A DNA stretch of 64,000 nucleotides, from NCBI RefSeq assembly GCF_039655775.1, contig NZ_JBBYXJ010000001.1, forward strand, positions 2,255,501-2,319,500, in the 5' to 3' direction. Each line of letters begins with the position of its first letter. The stretch's first letter is position 1. Positions 1 to 8,527 of the stretch are shown here, piece after piece. A program made the position numbers and the translations under genes. Below the pieces are notes generated by a model. The model saw only the letters and a program-made list of their open reading frames with translations, did not search any database and was not told the DNA's origin. This DNA is from Iodidimonas sp. SYSU 1G8. Its GTDB lineage: Bacteria > Pseudomonadota > Alphaproteobacteria > SMXS01.

Positions 1-333
1 CAGCGTCGAGCGGGTCTTGCCCGAGAACCGGGCCATGTAGCGCTCGTGGCCAAGCGACAGGTCGACGAAGCAGCGATTGTAGAGCGCCGGCACATAACAG
101 ATGTAGCCGTCGCGCGTCGCCAGCGGCGCCGGATCCCCGGCCACGGGCTGCGAGCGCCAGAGATAGCCGGCGCAGGCGCTCGGCAGCGGCTCGGCCGGCG
201 TCCCCGGCAGGCCAGGCGCCCGGTCGAGAAAGGAGCCGCCGCGCACCAGCATGGTCAGCACCGGCGAGATCAGTTTCACGTCCCCCACCCGGAAAGGGAA
301 GCGGACCTGCTGGATGCGCCAGTCGTCGTTCAC
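1..333 (-). CDS. FemAB/CelD-like GNAT acetyltransferase (partial, runs off left edge)
   Basis: An open minus-strand frame runs from about 351 through base 1 without a stop. The translation contains NDDWRIQQVRFPF near the start and HERYMARFSGKTRSTL at the window edge. The second segment resembles the basic patch before the core of Acetyltransf_6 (CelD/BcsL/FemAB-like) proteins, which acylate amino or sugar groups during polysaccharide work. I chose GTG at 333 because AGGA lies 8 bases upstream; TTG at 351 is an alternative. The gene follows the polysaccharide deacetylase on the same strand about 30 bases later, which fits a surface-glycan role. Only about 110 N-terminal residues are visible, so the family call is moderate. 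Confidence 0.6.
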   Translation of the reverse strand, partial: MNDDWRIQQVRFPFRVGDVKLISPVLTMLVRGGSFLDRAPGLPGTPAEPLPSACAGYLWRSQPVAGDPAPLATRDGYICYVPALYNRCFVDLSLGHERYMARFSGKTRSTL

Positions 334-364
334 CAGCGGCTTCCTGCTCAAGGACGGAGCGCGT

Positions 365-1315
365 TCACTGATAGAGCCGGCTGACCAGCTGCTCGACCAT
401 GCGGGCGCCGGTACGCACCGCGTTCGAACGGATGGGTAGGGCTTGCGGCGCCTCGGATAGCACCAGATCGGCGAAGCCTCGGGTCACGATGCCCTGCTCG
501 CGCGCCCCGCCCAGAAAATGGCAGAGTTGTCCAAAGCGGTTGACCACCACCGGATCCGGCCTCGTGCGCGCGGGATTCATAAGCTCGAAGCCGTGCGACA
601 CCAGCACGGCGGTCGCCCGGCCCGCGACCTTGGCTGTCTTGAGCACCGCCGACATTTCGTTGAACGAAACGGCGCAGAGCTGCATGGGCCGCACATGGCC
701 GGGGCGGTCGGAGAAATGGGTGACGGGGACTTCCCATATTCCGTCCACCTGGACAGCCGTTTCGAGTGGCTGGTTGAAATCGAGTGCGCAGTCCGAGCTC
801 ATATGGGCGAGATTGTAACTGGTATCGAAGACGAGGCCGCAGCGCGCCAGCGCCCGCAGGGTCGCACGATCGGCGCCGTAATTGCCGGCCCGGAACGCGA
901 CGATGTCGCCGACGCCGCAACGCGCCATCGCATCCAGGCCGATCTCGATCATGGCGGCCTGATCATCCTCGTCGAACTGGTGCATGTTGCGGCCCGTGCG
1001 GCCGCCGAAGGGATTGCCATCCCAGACACCGACCCATTCGGGATGCAGGTGCAACTGCACTTCGTGCCCGCCACCGCGGACCATGTCGACGGTGCGGGCC
1101 AGGAACTCGTCACCGAGCACGGCCGTATGCAGCGCCTCGATGAAGAACACGCCCTTAAGCCCGTGCGCGTTGAGGGCCTCGATCTGATAGCCAATGCCGT
1201 GCGCGCCATGCCGATGACGGCCGAGAATGCAGCGGGCGTAATTGTCGCGCGCGGCCTCGAGGTCGGTGCCGGCCGGCCAGAATTCCGTGTCCACGGTGAT
1301 GAGCACATCGAGCAT
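365..1315 (-). CDS. Polysaccharide deacetylase family protein
   Basis: The 316-residue product starts MLDVLITVDTEFWP, in which the TVDTE segment is the metal-binding/catalytic Asp motif of NodB-type carbohydrate esterases. A second motif, GHEVQLHLHPEW, supplies the two His ligands. The family removes N- or O-acetyl groups from polysaccharides. No signal peptide is evident, so it may act on cytoplasmic glycan precursors. ATG at 1315 was preferred to an upstream ATG at 1381 because GGGAG sits 7 bases ahead of it and the conserved domain begins at once. It precedes a putative acetyltransferase on the same strand, probably co-transcribed. Confidence 0.8.
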   Translation of the reverse strand: MLDVLITVDTEFWPAGTDLEAARDNYARCILGRHRHGAHGIGYQIEALNAHGLKGVFFIEALHTAVLGDEFLARTVDMVRGGGHEVQLHLHPEWVGVWDGNPFGGRTGRNMHQFDEDDQAAMIEIGLDAMARCGVGDIVAFRAGNYGADRATLRALARCGLVFDTSYNLAHMSSDCALDFNQPLETAVQVDGIWEVPVTHFSDRPGHVRPMQLCAVSFNEMSAVLKTAKVAGRATAVLVSHGFELMNPARTRPDPVVVNRFGQLCHFLGGAREQGIVTRGFADLVLSEAPQALPIRSNAVRTGARMVEQLVSRLYQ

Positions 1316-1408
1316 CCAGGCGCTCCCGCTTGTCGGCGCAAGCTGATTGTAAGGGCGCCGGAGCCATGCATTATAGTGCATGGGGAAGACACGGATAGGG
1401 GAGGAAAA

Positions 1409-2062
1409 ATGGACGGCGTGAATCTCAGCGTATTCGGCACGACCGTGGGCCTGGCCTTCATCATGGTGGGCCTGGGCATTCTATATGCGTATCGCCGCAT
1501 CCTGCCCTATGTGAAGGCGCCCGAGGCCCAGCCCCACAAGCCGCCGGCCATGATGATCGGCATCTTCGGCAACTTCATGAAGGGTTGCTATGCGTGCCTG
1601 ACCGTGGGCGTGGCGCTGATCGTGGCTGCCAATGTGTTCGGCCCCGGCATTCCGCTGGCGCGCGGCCTGTCGCAGGTGCCCGTCACCCTGTACTACGCGG
1701 CGGCGCTGGGGTTGCTGTTGGTGCTCCTGACCTACAACGTGCTGCACCACCGGGTGCGCGCGGCGGTGGAGAATTTCGGCAACGAGGACAAGACGGCCGA
1801 CCGGATCGCCCGGGTCCACGCCAATTACACCGAATATGTCCCCACCGGGCTGGGATTGCTGATCGCGCTGGAATGGTCCGGCGCGCCGACGGCCATGGTG
1901 CATTTCGGCGGCGCCCTGTTCACCCTGGCGCGCTACCTGCACGCCTGGGGTTACAGCAGGCATGAGATGGCCAGTTTCGGCCGCATCGTCGGCATCCAGT
2001 CGACGCTGCTGGCGCTGAGCTACATGGTGGTTGCCTCCGCCTACTTCATCCTGATTTCTTAA
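1409..2062 (+). CDS. MAPEG family membrane protein
   Basis: The 217-residue, strongly hydrophobic protein starts MDGVNLSVFGTTVG, with GGGGAGG 4 bases upstream. The C-terminal half has the MAPEG core: a helix around EYVPTGLGLLIALEW, then HFGGALFTLARYLHAWGY, where R and HAWGY are typical of this glutathione-linked membrane family. An extra N-terminal portion with two or three membrane segments makes it longer than the usual 130-residue family member; compare the shorter paralogue at 25273-25668. It lies 11 bases upstream of a glutathione transferase gene, so a shared role in glutathione-dependent detoxification or conjugation is likely. The substrate is unknown. Confidence 0.8.
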   Translation: MDGVNLSVFGTTVGLAFIMVGLGILYAYRRILPYVKAPEAQPHKPPAMMIGIFGNFMKGCYACLTVGVALIVAANVFGPGIPLARGLSQVPVTLYYAAALGLLLVLLTYNVLHHRVRAAVENFGNEDKTADRIARVHANYTEYVPTGLGLLIALEWSGAPTAMVHFGGALFTLARYLHAWGYSRHEMASFGRIVGIQSTLLALSYMVVASAYFILIS

Positions 2063-2073
2063 GGACCGGACCG

Positions 2074-2811
2074 ATGATCGACCTGTATTACTTTCCGACG
2101 CCGAATACCTGGAAGGTCAGTATCTTCCTCGAGGAGACCGGCCTGCCCTACAAGATCATCCCGATCAACATCATGGTCGGCCAGCAATTCGAGCCCGACT
2201 TCCTGAAGGTAAGCCCCAACAACCGGGTGCCCGCCATCGTCGATCACGACGTGACCGGTCCGGAAGGCCAGCCCCTGTCGATCTTCGAATCCGGCGCGAT
2301 CCTGATCCATCTGGCGGAGAAGACCGGCAAGTACCTGCCGGCCGATCCCTACAAGCGCGCCAAGGTGCTCGAATGGGTGATGTGGCAGATGGGCGGGATG
2401 GGCCCCATGGGCGGCCAGGCCAATCATTTCCGCGCCTATGCGCCGGAGAAGCTGGAGTATGCCATCAACCGCTACACCAACGAAGTGGCGCGGCTGTGGG
2501 GCCTGCTGGACGACCAGCTGGAAGACCGGGAATGGATCGCCAACGACGAGTATTCCATCGCCGACATGGCCTGCTGGGGCTGGATCACGCTACACGAGTT
2601 GCAGGGCCAGGACCTGAACGACACGCCGCACCTGAAGCGCTGGTTCGAGGCCATGGGCGAGCGGCCCGCAGTCAAGCGCGCCTATGCGCTCGGACGCGAG
2701 ATCGCCGCCACGCCAGGCAAGATTTCCGATGAAGCCAAGAACCTGCTCTACGGCCAGACACGCGAGCAGTTGCTGGCGCGCAAGGCCGCCAAACGGGCGG
2801 CAAAGGGCTGA
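2074..2811 (+). CDS. Glutathione S-transferase, nu-class-like (YfcG/YghU type)
   Basis: The 245-residue protein has an N-terminal thioredoxin fold (about residues 1-87) starting MIDLYYFPTPNTWKVSIFLEE and containing VPAIVDHD and the FESGAILIHLAE glutathione-binding segment. An all-helical C-terminal domain with MGGMGPMGGQANHF follows, a hallmark of the YfcG/YghU (Ure2-like) group. These enzymes bind two glutathiones and have disulfide reductase or peroxidase activity. The extra basic tail (ARKAAKRAAKG) is unusual. AAGGA precedes the ATG by 8 bases. It is probably co-transcribed with the MAPEG gene upstream and ends 6 bases from the convergent P450 gene. Confidence 0.9.
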   Translation: MIDLYYFPTPNTWKVSIFLEETGLPYKIIPINIMVGQQFEPDFLKVSPNNRVPAIVDHDVTGPEGQPLSIFESGAILIHLAEKTGKYLPADPYKRAKVLEWVMWQMGGMGPMGGQANHFRAYAPEKLEYAINRYTNEVARLWGLLDDQLEDREWIANDEYSIADMACWGWITLHELQGQDLNDTPHLKRWFEAMGERPAVKRAYALGREIAATPGKISDEAKNLLYGQTREQLLARKAAKRAAKG

Positions 2812-2817
2812 CGGGTC

Positions 2818-4095
2818 TTACCTCTTCCTGAAGGTGATCGGCAGCTCGCGCAGCTGGTGCAGGAAGATGCTCGGCTCGTGGGTCTGTTCCGCCAGCGGGC
2901 GGGCCAGCTGGATGTCGTCCATGCGGTCGAGCATGATCTCGAACGCCGACTGAATCTCGCGCCGGGCGAGCATGGCGCCCGGACAGAAATGGGCGCCCAT
3001 GCCGAAGGCAATCTGGGCGCCCGCGTTCTTGCGGGTCACGTCGAAGGTCTCGCCGTCGTCGAACTTGTCCTCATCCCGGTTGGCCGAGCCATAGGCCATG
3101 AAGATGATCGTGCCCTTTGGAATGGTGGTGTCGCTGAGCTCGACATCCTGGGTCGCCTGACGGAACAGGCCGAGAATGGGCGTCTCGTAGCGCAGTGTCT
3201 CCTCGACGAAATTCTTCACCAATGACCGGTCGGCGCGCAGACGCGCCATCTGCTCGGGGTTTTTCAGCAGGTTCCACAGGGCGTGGGAAATGGCGCTGGT
3301 CGTCGTCTCGTTCCCGCCGGTGATCAGCTGATGCATCATGTTCTGCAGTTCGTGCATGGACATGGGCTCTTCGCCGTCGAAGCGGGTGTTCACCAGCACG
3401 GACATGATGTCGTTGCGCGGGTTCTTCCGGCGATCCTCGAACACATCATAGAAGAAGTGTTGCGCGTCCAGTTCGACCCAGGCGCACTGCACGATCTCGT
3501 CGTCGGTCGCCATTAGGCCGCCGGGCATCAGCATGGCGTCGGACCAGGACTTGAGGCGCTGGTACTGGTCGCGCGGCAGACCGAGCTGGTCGGCGATCAC
3601 CTTGCAGGGCAGCGGCACGCAGAAATCGCGGACGAATTCGCACTCGCCCTGGTCGATGAAGGCGTCGATCAGCTCGTGGACCATCTGGTCCACATAAGGC
3701 TTCATCTCGTTGACGCGGCTGGCCGTGAAGGTACGGTCGATATACTGGCGCCAGCGATTATGGGCCGGGGGGTCGGTCCGCTGCAGCACCTGCACATGCG
3801 CCCAGCCATAGGTGGACAGGATCTTCTCGTGTTGCGCGTGCGCCTCCTGCTGCTTGCCGCGCGACGAATGGGTCATGTCGGAGGTGAACAGTTCCGGATG
3901 CTTCTTGATGAAGCGGATGTCATCGTACTTCGTGACATAGAACATGCCGGTTTGCGGGCTCTGGTACACGGGGCACTGAGCGCGCATGGTCTGGTAATAG
4001 GGATAGGGGCAGCCCTGCACCTTGGGATCGAGGACGTTGAAGCCTTCGATGGGCAGGCCGCCCGTGGCGGTCGGTTTCTCGGCAAGCGTGCTCAT
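2818..4095 (-). CDS. Cytochrome P450 (soluble bacterial type), copy 1
   Basis: The 425-residue soluble P450 has the I-helix oxygen-activation motif ITGGNETTTS, the ExxR motif in EETLRYETPI, and the haem loop FGMGAHFCPG with the thiolate Cys at 371. It starts MSTLAEKPTATGG. The reading frame stays open to 4335, but family conservation begins only near LDPKVQGCPYPYYQTM, so ATG at 4095 is preferred. It is a close paralogue of the P450 at 5080-6339, sharing many blocks such as FVEETLR and the C-terminal ELPI.FRKR. No ferredoxin or ferredoxin reductase gene is adjacent, so electron partners must be encoded elsewhere. The substrate is unknown; context suggests a hydrophobic carbon source. Confidence 0.95.
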   Translation of the reverse strand: MSTLAEKPTATGGLPIEGFNVLDPKVQGCPYPYYQTMRAQCPVYQSPQTGMFYVTKYDDIRFIKKHPELFTSDMTHSSRGKQQEAHAQHEKILSTYGWAHVQVLQRTDPPAHNRWRQYIDRTFTASRVNEMKPYVDQMVHELIDAFIDQGECEFVRDFCVPLPCKVIADQLGLPRDQYQRLKSWSDAMLMPGGLMATDDEIVQCAWVELDAQHFFYDVFEDRRKNPRNDIMSVLVNTRFDGEEPMSMHELQNMMHQLITGGNETTTSAISHALWNLLKNPEQMARLRADRSLVKNFVEETLRYETPILGLFRQATQDVELSDTTIPKGTIIFMAYGSANRDEDKFDDGETFDVTRKNAGAQIAFGMGAHFCPGAMLARREIQSAFEIMLDRMDDIQLARPLAEQTHEPSIFLHQLRELPITFRKR

Positions 4096-4166
4096 GGCGG
4101 TCCCCGTTCTTCCCCGTGAATTTTCCCGCCGATCTTTACATTCGGGCGTGACGGCTTCAAGCCCGC

Positions 4167-4613
4167 TTACGCGAGCAGCCGGGGATCGAACGCGAATGAC
4201 CGGCTGACCGGCGACGGCAACAGAGGAGCCAGCGGGTGCCGCACGTTCAGGATCAGGTTGGCGGCTTCCGGCACCAGAACGGAGGGGACCCGTGCCAGCG
4301 GCGAGCGCGCCTCGGCGATCCAGCGATCGCCCCATGCCCTGCTCTCAGGCACCTCCAGCGGCTCGGCGGGGCCGTCCTCGACGGCTGCCTCCAGCCGCGC
4401 GAGATCGACCCGCATCAACACGTAGTCGAGCGGCAGAAGATCCGGCGGTAGATCGAAATGCACCAGCACCTCCAGCACGGGCAGCGCTGCTTCCTGTGAC
4501 AGATAGACCACGGCATGGCCGGGCGAGTGCCAGCGACCGCCGCGGCGCCGCGCTCCCTCGCCGGAAAGGTCCGCCCATGGCCGGCGCGCCAACCGCCAGC
4601 CGGTCAGCGGCAT
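4167..4613 (-). CDS. RES-domain toxin (NAD+-degrading type)
   Basis: The 148-residue protein has the RES signature: an early Arg in GWRLARRPWADLSGEGA, the core GGRWHSPGHAVVYLSQ followed by ALPVLEVLVHF, and a C-terminal ILNVRHP segment. Characterised family members (MbcT, ParT) deplete NAD+ or modify metabolic enzymes with an ADP-ribosyltransferase-like fold. Its ATG overlaps the antitoxin stop by one base (TGATG), the translationally coupled antitoxin-first order typical of this family. It lies between two P450 paralogues. Confidence 0.85.
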   Translation of the reverse strand: MPLTGWRLARRPWADLSGEGARRRGGRWHSPGHAVVYLSQEAALPVLEVLVHFDLPPDLLPLDYVLMRVDLARLEAAVEDGPAEPLEVPESRAWGDRWIAEARSPLARVPSVLVPEAANLILNVRHPLAPLLPSPVSRSFAFDPRLLA

Positions 4614-5020
4614 CAGGCGGCGAGGCCTTGATCGATGCGGTAAAGCAGATCGTCAACGAGCCGGGCGCCTTCTTCCGTATCGAGCAACGCCATGGGTGCC
4701 TGATCGCCCAGCGGCCGCGTCGGACGCTCCAGCCAGCGGCGGGCCTGATCGCCGCCGCCGAACGTATCCACAGCCCGCCGCCAGATACGGAAGAAACGGG
4801 CAACACGGTCGGACTGGGCAGGACTGAACTGGCCGCCCTGCCGGCTGTGGGACAGGGTCCGAGCGGGAATAATGCCGAAGGCGGCAAGATCGCCGATGGT
4901 CAGGCCGAGCGTCTCGGCCGCGGCGGTCACGGTTTCGAAAGGCAGCCCGACGCGAATCTGCTCGATCAACGCCAGCCGGTCGGCTGGCTGTTCGGAGAAT
5001 CCGCTGAATGAGCCGGACAT
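4613..5020 (-). CDS. Xre/MbcA/ParS-type antitoxin (DUF2384 C-terminal domain)
   Basis: The 135-residue protein starts MSGSFSGFSEQPADR. It has an N-terminal Xre-like helical region (VTAAAETLGLTIGDLAAFG) and a C-terminal toxin-binding domain in which PMALLDTEEGARLVDDLL is the recognisable MbcA/ParS segment. Family members neutralise the RES toxin and repress their own promoter. A perfect -10 and a short inverted repeat lie just upstream, consistent with autoregulation. The frame is open far upstream (to 5905), but that part only shadows the P450 gene. ATG at 5020 gives the usual family length. Confidence 0.85.
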   Translation of the reverse strand: MSGSFSGFSEQPADRLALIEQIRVGLPFETVTAAAETLGLTIGDLAAFGIIPARTLSHSRQGGQFSPAQSDRVARFFRIWRRAVDTFGGGDQARRWLERPTRPLGDQAPMALLDTEEGARLVDDLLYRIDQGLAA

Positions 5021-5047
5021 GACAAAAATCCTTCGGCAATCTGCCTC

Positions 5048-5068
5048 ATTATATACGGCATATTGCCG
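5048..5068 (-). promoter_or_regulatory. Putative promoter and operator of the RES toxin-antitoxin pair
   Basis: On the minus strand a perfect TATAAT (5048-5053) lies 28 bases ahead of the antitoxin ATG. Overlapping its upstream side is the inverted repeat CGGCA-ATA-TGCCG (5056-5068). A further TTGCCG half-like element lies between -10 and start. No good -35 at 16-18 bases is seen; a TTGACT at 5078-5083 is spaced too far (24 bases). The repeat over the promoter fits the negative autoregulation known for these antitoxins. Confidence 0.55.
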
Positions 5069-5079
5069 CGCCGCGCAAG

Positions 5080-6339
5080 TCAACGCTTGCGGAAGCGGAT
5101 CGGCAGTTCCTTCAGCTGGTGCAGGAAGACGCTGCGCTGATGGGTTTCGTCCGGCATGGGCCGAGCGAGCTCGATATCGTCCAGCCGGTCGAGCAGCGCG
5201 GTGAACGTGCTGAGGATCTCCTGCCGCGCCAGCATGGCGCCGGGGCAGAAATGGGCGCCCATCCCGAAAGCGATCTGCGCGCCCGCGTTCTTGCGCGTGA
5301 TGTCGAAGGTCTCGCCGTCGCCGAACTTGTCCTCGTCGCGGTTCGCCGCCGCATAGGTCAGCACCACGAGCGAATCCTTGGGGATGGGCGCGCCGCTTAC
5401 CTCGACGTCGCGGGTGGTCTTGCGGGCAAGACCAAGAACGGGCGTCTCGAAGCGCAGCGTTTCCTCGACGAAATTCTTGAGCAATGAGCGGTCGGCGCGC
5501 AGCCGCGCCATCTGGTCCGGGAACTTCAGCAGGTTCCAGAGCGCGTGGGAGATGGCGCTGGTGGTGGTTTCGTTGCCGCCGGTCAGCAACTGGTTCATCA
5601 GGTTTTGCAACTCGTGCATGCTGAGCGGCGGCTCGCCGCCCATGTCGGTGTGGATCAGCGCCGACATGATGTCGCCCTTGGGCGCGCGTCGCCGGTCCTC
5701 GAACACCTTGTAGAAGTAGTGCTGGGATTCGACCACCAGATGGGCGCACTCGATCACCCGCTCGTCCGGGCACGTCGGGCTGCCGGGCTCGAGCATGGCG
5801 TCGGACCAGGCTTTCAGCTTCCAGAAATTGTCGCGGTCGACGCCGAGCTGGTCGGCGATCACCTTGCACGGCAGCGGAATGGCGAACTGGCTGACGAAGT
5901 CGCATTCCCCGTCACCGATCCAGGAATCGATCAGCTCGGCGACCATGCTGTCGATATAGGGTGTCATCTCGCGGACGCGGCTGGCGGTGAAGGTGCGGTC
6001 GATCAGGCTACGCCAACGGTCATGGGATGGCGGGTCCGTCCGCTGCAAGGTCTGGACATTGTCCCAGCCATAGGTCTGCAGGATGCGGTCATGCTCCTTG
6101 TGCACCTCGCGCCGGCCGCGTTCCTGCAGGGTGATGTTGGAGGTGAAGTCCTGGTGATTCTTCTTGATCGCCCGGATGTCGTCGTAACGGGTGACCAGAT
6201 ACGTACCCGTCTCGGGCATCCGGTACACGGGACACTCGGCGCGCAGCCGCTGGAAGAACTCATAGGGACAGGCATGCACCTGCGGGTCGAGCAGGCTGTA
6301 TTCCTCGAGCGGCCGGACGCCGTCCTCGCGCGTTGACAT
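5080..6339 (-). CDS. Cytochrome P450 (soluble bacterial type), copy 2
   Basis: The 419-residue P450 starts MSTREDGVRPLEEYSLLDPQ, with GGGGAG 8 bases upstream of the ATG. It contains LTGGNETTTS (I helix), EETLRFETPV (ExxR) and FGMGAHFCPG with the haem-ligand Cys at 365. It is clearly paralogous to the P450 at 2818-4095; both share NAGAQIAFGMGAHFCPG, differing mostly in the N-terminal substrate-recognition parts. It may be the first P450 read from the NTF2-like/MFS block upstream. No redox partner genes adjoin it. Hydroxylation of a hydrophobic substrate is the family expectation; the actual substrate is unknown. Confidence 0.95.
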   Translation of the reverse strand: MSTREDGVRPLEEYSLLDPQVHACPYEFFQRLRAECPVYRMPETGTYLVTRYDDIRAIKKNHQDFTSNITLQERGRREVHKEHDRILQTYGWDNVQTLQRTDPPSHDRWRSLIDRTFTASRVREMTPYIDSMVAELIDSWIGDGECDFVSQFAIPLPCKVIADQLGVDRDNFWKLKAWSDAMLEPGSPTCPDERVIECAHLVVESQHYFYKVFEDRRRAPKGDIMSALIHTDMGGEPPLSMHELQNLMNQLLTGGNETTTSAISHALWNLLKFPDQMARLRADRSLLKNFVEETLRFETPVLGLARKTTRDVEVSGAPIPKDSLVVLTYAAANRDEDKFGDGETFDITRKNAGAQIAFGMGAHFCPGAMLARQEILSTFTALLDRLDDIELARPMPDETHQRSVFLHQLKELPIRFRKR

Positions 6340-6416
6340 TGGTCAGTCTCCCCATTCCGACCGGGCCAGTATGCATGGCCCGGCGGAACGGGGAAACAGG
6401 TGTATATCGCCCCGGG

Positions 6417-7787
6417 TCAGTAGCCCTGGGTCAACTCGCGCTCGTCCGCCTCCATCATGCTGCGGGCATAGTGCTTGCGGCACAGGGCGAGGCAGGTGAC
6501 GCCGATGATGCCGCACAGGGACGACAGAGTGACCAGCGACCAGCGGACACCATCATCGCCGGTGAAGATGTGGTCGTTGAACATGGCCGCCAGCACCGGG
6601 CCGAACGCCATGCCGCCGGAAACGACCAGCATGTAGAACGCGGCGACCTGCGCGCGCATGGGCGGCGGCGTGATCACGGGCAAGGCGCCATAGGCCAGGC
6701 CGAAGGGCGCGTTCACGAAGAACAGCGCGGGCGCGTAGAGGACGAACGCCCAGGTCGCGTTGGGCATCACCTGGATCAGGACGATGGAGGGAATGGTCAG
6801 GGCGCCGCCGATCATACCGGCGAGGATGTTGCCGTCCTTGCGGCCGCGACGGGTGAAGTAGCCGGCCTGCATGCCGGCCCAGACCGCGCCGGCCGGGCCC
6901 GCGATCAGGAAGATCCAGCCGAATATCTGCGAGGCAGCGGCGGCTTCCATGCCATGCACGCGGGTAAAGAAGGACACGGTCCAGAACACGAAGGCGAAAC
7001 CGGCCAATGCCAGGGAGAGGAACCCGACATGGTGGTAGAACATGGTCTGCCAGTTGTGCTTGTAGAACGCGACGATCTCGCGCACCGGCACGCCCTTCGG
7101 CGCCACGCTCGGGGTGGTGCCCATGGCGGCGAGGTTCCGGCGGACCGGCTCGCGGATCATCATGATCAGCAGCACGACGAGGAAGCCGGGCACGCCGACG
7201 ACGATGAAGGTGAGCTGCCAGGGGCGCAGCTCGCCCACGAGAGGCAGTTCGTTGCCGGTCGCCAGATCCTGCATCAGGCCGAGCGCCGCGCCGCCGATGA
7301 TGAAGGCGATGGCCGAGCCCATGATCGCGCCGGTCTGGAACACGCTGAGCGCCAGGGGAATCTTGTCGCGGGGGAACATGTCGCCGACCATGGAATTGGT
7401 CGCGGGCGAGAGCACGGCCTCGCCGACACCGACGCCGATGCGGGCCATGAAGATCAGCACATAGCTGCGCGTCAGGCCGCACGCGACGGTCATCAGACTC
7501 CAGACGAACACGCCGGCCGCGATCAGCCACTTCCGGTTATAGGTGTCGGCCATGCGCGCCAGCGGCAAACCCGCGATGGCGTAGAAGATCGCGAAACCGC
7601 TGTAGAGCCAGCTGATTTCGGTATCGGAGAGGTTCATGTCGTCCTTCATGGGCTGAAGGACGATCGCGATGACCTGTCGGTCGATATACGAGATCATCGC
7701 CGCGACCACCAGAATGGCGACCACGAACCATGCATAGAGCGGTTTGGGGTACGGTGCCTTCACCGGCGCATCGTTGGATTCAGCCAC
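6417..7787 (-). CDS. MFS transporter, spinster-like
   Basis: The 456-residue protein has about 12 membrane segments. It starts with GTG (MAESNDAPVKAPYPKPLYAWFV), supported by AAGGAG 5 bases upstream. TM1 contains SYIDRQVIAIVLQPMKDDM and the TM2-3 loop LARMADTYNRKWLI, matching the spinster-like MFS branch (an Asp-Arg pair in TM1 and the D-R motif A loop). Such proteins are common beside catabolic gene sets in Sphingomonadales and are expected to move organic anions or lipophilic molecules across the inner membrane. It lies on the P450 strand, downstream of three NTF2-like genes. Confidence 0.9.
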   Translation of the reverse strand: MAESNDAPVKAPYPKPLYAWFVVAILVVAAMISYIDRQVIAIVLQPMKDDMNLSDTEISWLYSGFAIFYAIAGLPLARMADTYNRKWLIAAGVFVWSLMTVACGLTRSYVLIFMARIGVGVGEAVLSPATNSMVGDMFPRDKIPLALSVFQTGAIMGSAIAFIIGGAALGLMQDLATGNELPLVGELRPWQLTFIVVGVPGFLVVLLIMMIREPVRRNLAAMGTTPSVAPKGVPVREIVAFYKHNWQTMFYHHVGFLSLALAGFAFVFWTVSFFTRVHGMEAAAASQIFGWIFLIAGPAGAVWAGMQAGYFTRRGRKDGNILAGMIGGALTIPSIVLIQVMPNATWAFVLYAPALFFVNAPFGLAYGALPVITPPPMRAQVAAFYMLVVSGGMAFGPVLAAMFNDHIFTGDDGVRWSLVTLSSLCGIIGVTCLALCRKHYARSMMEADERELTQGY

Positions 7788-7880
7788 GTCGTCTCCTTCG
7801 CTTCCCCTGGAACTTCCCGGCCGGGATCATAGCAAAGGAATCTCCATCAACATTGTTTGTTTGCAGGAAAACGCAGCGAA

Positions 7881-8507
7881 TCAGCCGTAGAACGCGCGCC
7901 TGTGGTACAAGAAGTCTTCACGGTTCTGCTGCATGCGGATTTCCTGCGGAATGGCATGGAAGCCCTGCGATGAGGGCGATTCAATGCGCTGCCAGTCGGT
8001 CAGGCCGGTGCGGTTGGTGATCTTCCAGACATTGTCGCGCTTTTCCATCCGGTCCATGTAGCGCCCGCCGACCCAGACATCCATTTCCGTATCGTACGCG
8101 GTGGGCGATGCCAGCGGATCAGCCTTGGGGCGCAGCCGGTGATAGGCGGTGAAGTAGGCCTCGGTATAGGCGACGGTCCCGCCGGCCTCGACCTCGATGA
8201 AGATGTTGCCGAGCTGGTGGTGGGTGCGCGTGTGGGTCGCGAGCACGCCCAGCGCGTAGGCGACGAAATCACCCGGCGCGCCCGGCGCGGAGGGCCGCGA
8301 CGGGTCCGAGGATGGGCCGATGAAACCGTGCCGATGCTGCGAGCCGGGATGAAACAAGCTGCGCAGCAATTCCTCGTCGCGGTGATCGATGGCGCGGCAA
8401 TAGGTCATCATCACTTCGGCGCAGGCCTGCTTGTCCAGCAGCAGCTGCAGATGCGGATCGGCGACGGCGGGCACGCGTCCGGCCTGCAGCATGTGGTCGA
8501 TGGTCAT
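7881..8507 (-). CDS. NTF2/SnoaL-like family protein 1
   Basis: The 208-residue protein has the N-terminal SnoaL_4-type segment LLLDKQACAEVMMTYCRAIDHRDEELLRSLFHPGSQHRH. A cone-shaped NTF2 fold follows, including IFIEVEAGGTVAYTEAYF, GGRYMDRMEKRDNVWKITNRTGLTDWQ. The fold houses small enzymes (isomerases, cyclases, hydratases, dehydratases) as well as non-catalytic binders. The Tyr/His/Asp side chains in the pocket region could be catalytic, but this cannot be assigned. GGGGAAACGCC precedes the ATG. It is a paralogue of the two genes upstream and of the one at 23853. Confidence 0.85.
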   Translation of the reverse strand: MTIDHMLQAGRVPAVADPHLQLLLDKQACAEVMMTYCRAIDHRDEELLRSLFHPGSQHRHGFIGPSSDPSRPSAPGAPGDFVAYALGVLATHTRTHHQLGNIFIEVEAGGTVAYTEAYFTAYHRLRPKADPLASPTAYDTEMDVWVGGRYMDRMEKRDNVWKITNRTGLTDWQRIESPSSQGFHAIPQEIRMQQNREDFLYHRRAFYG

Positions 8508-8527
8508 GGCGTTTCCCCGTTACGAAT

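Noticed and set aside
518-1408. Long plus-strand open frame upstream of the MAPEG gene
   Set aside because: It lies opposite the deacetylase gene. The amino-acid composition is that of an antisense shadow, and homology to MAPEG begins only at 1409 with a good ribosome-binding site.
5048-5083. TTGACT and TATAAT as a full sigma-70 promoter for the toxin-antitoxin pair
   Set aside because: The spacing of 24 bases is too long. Only the -10 and the overlapping repeat were kept as evidence.
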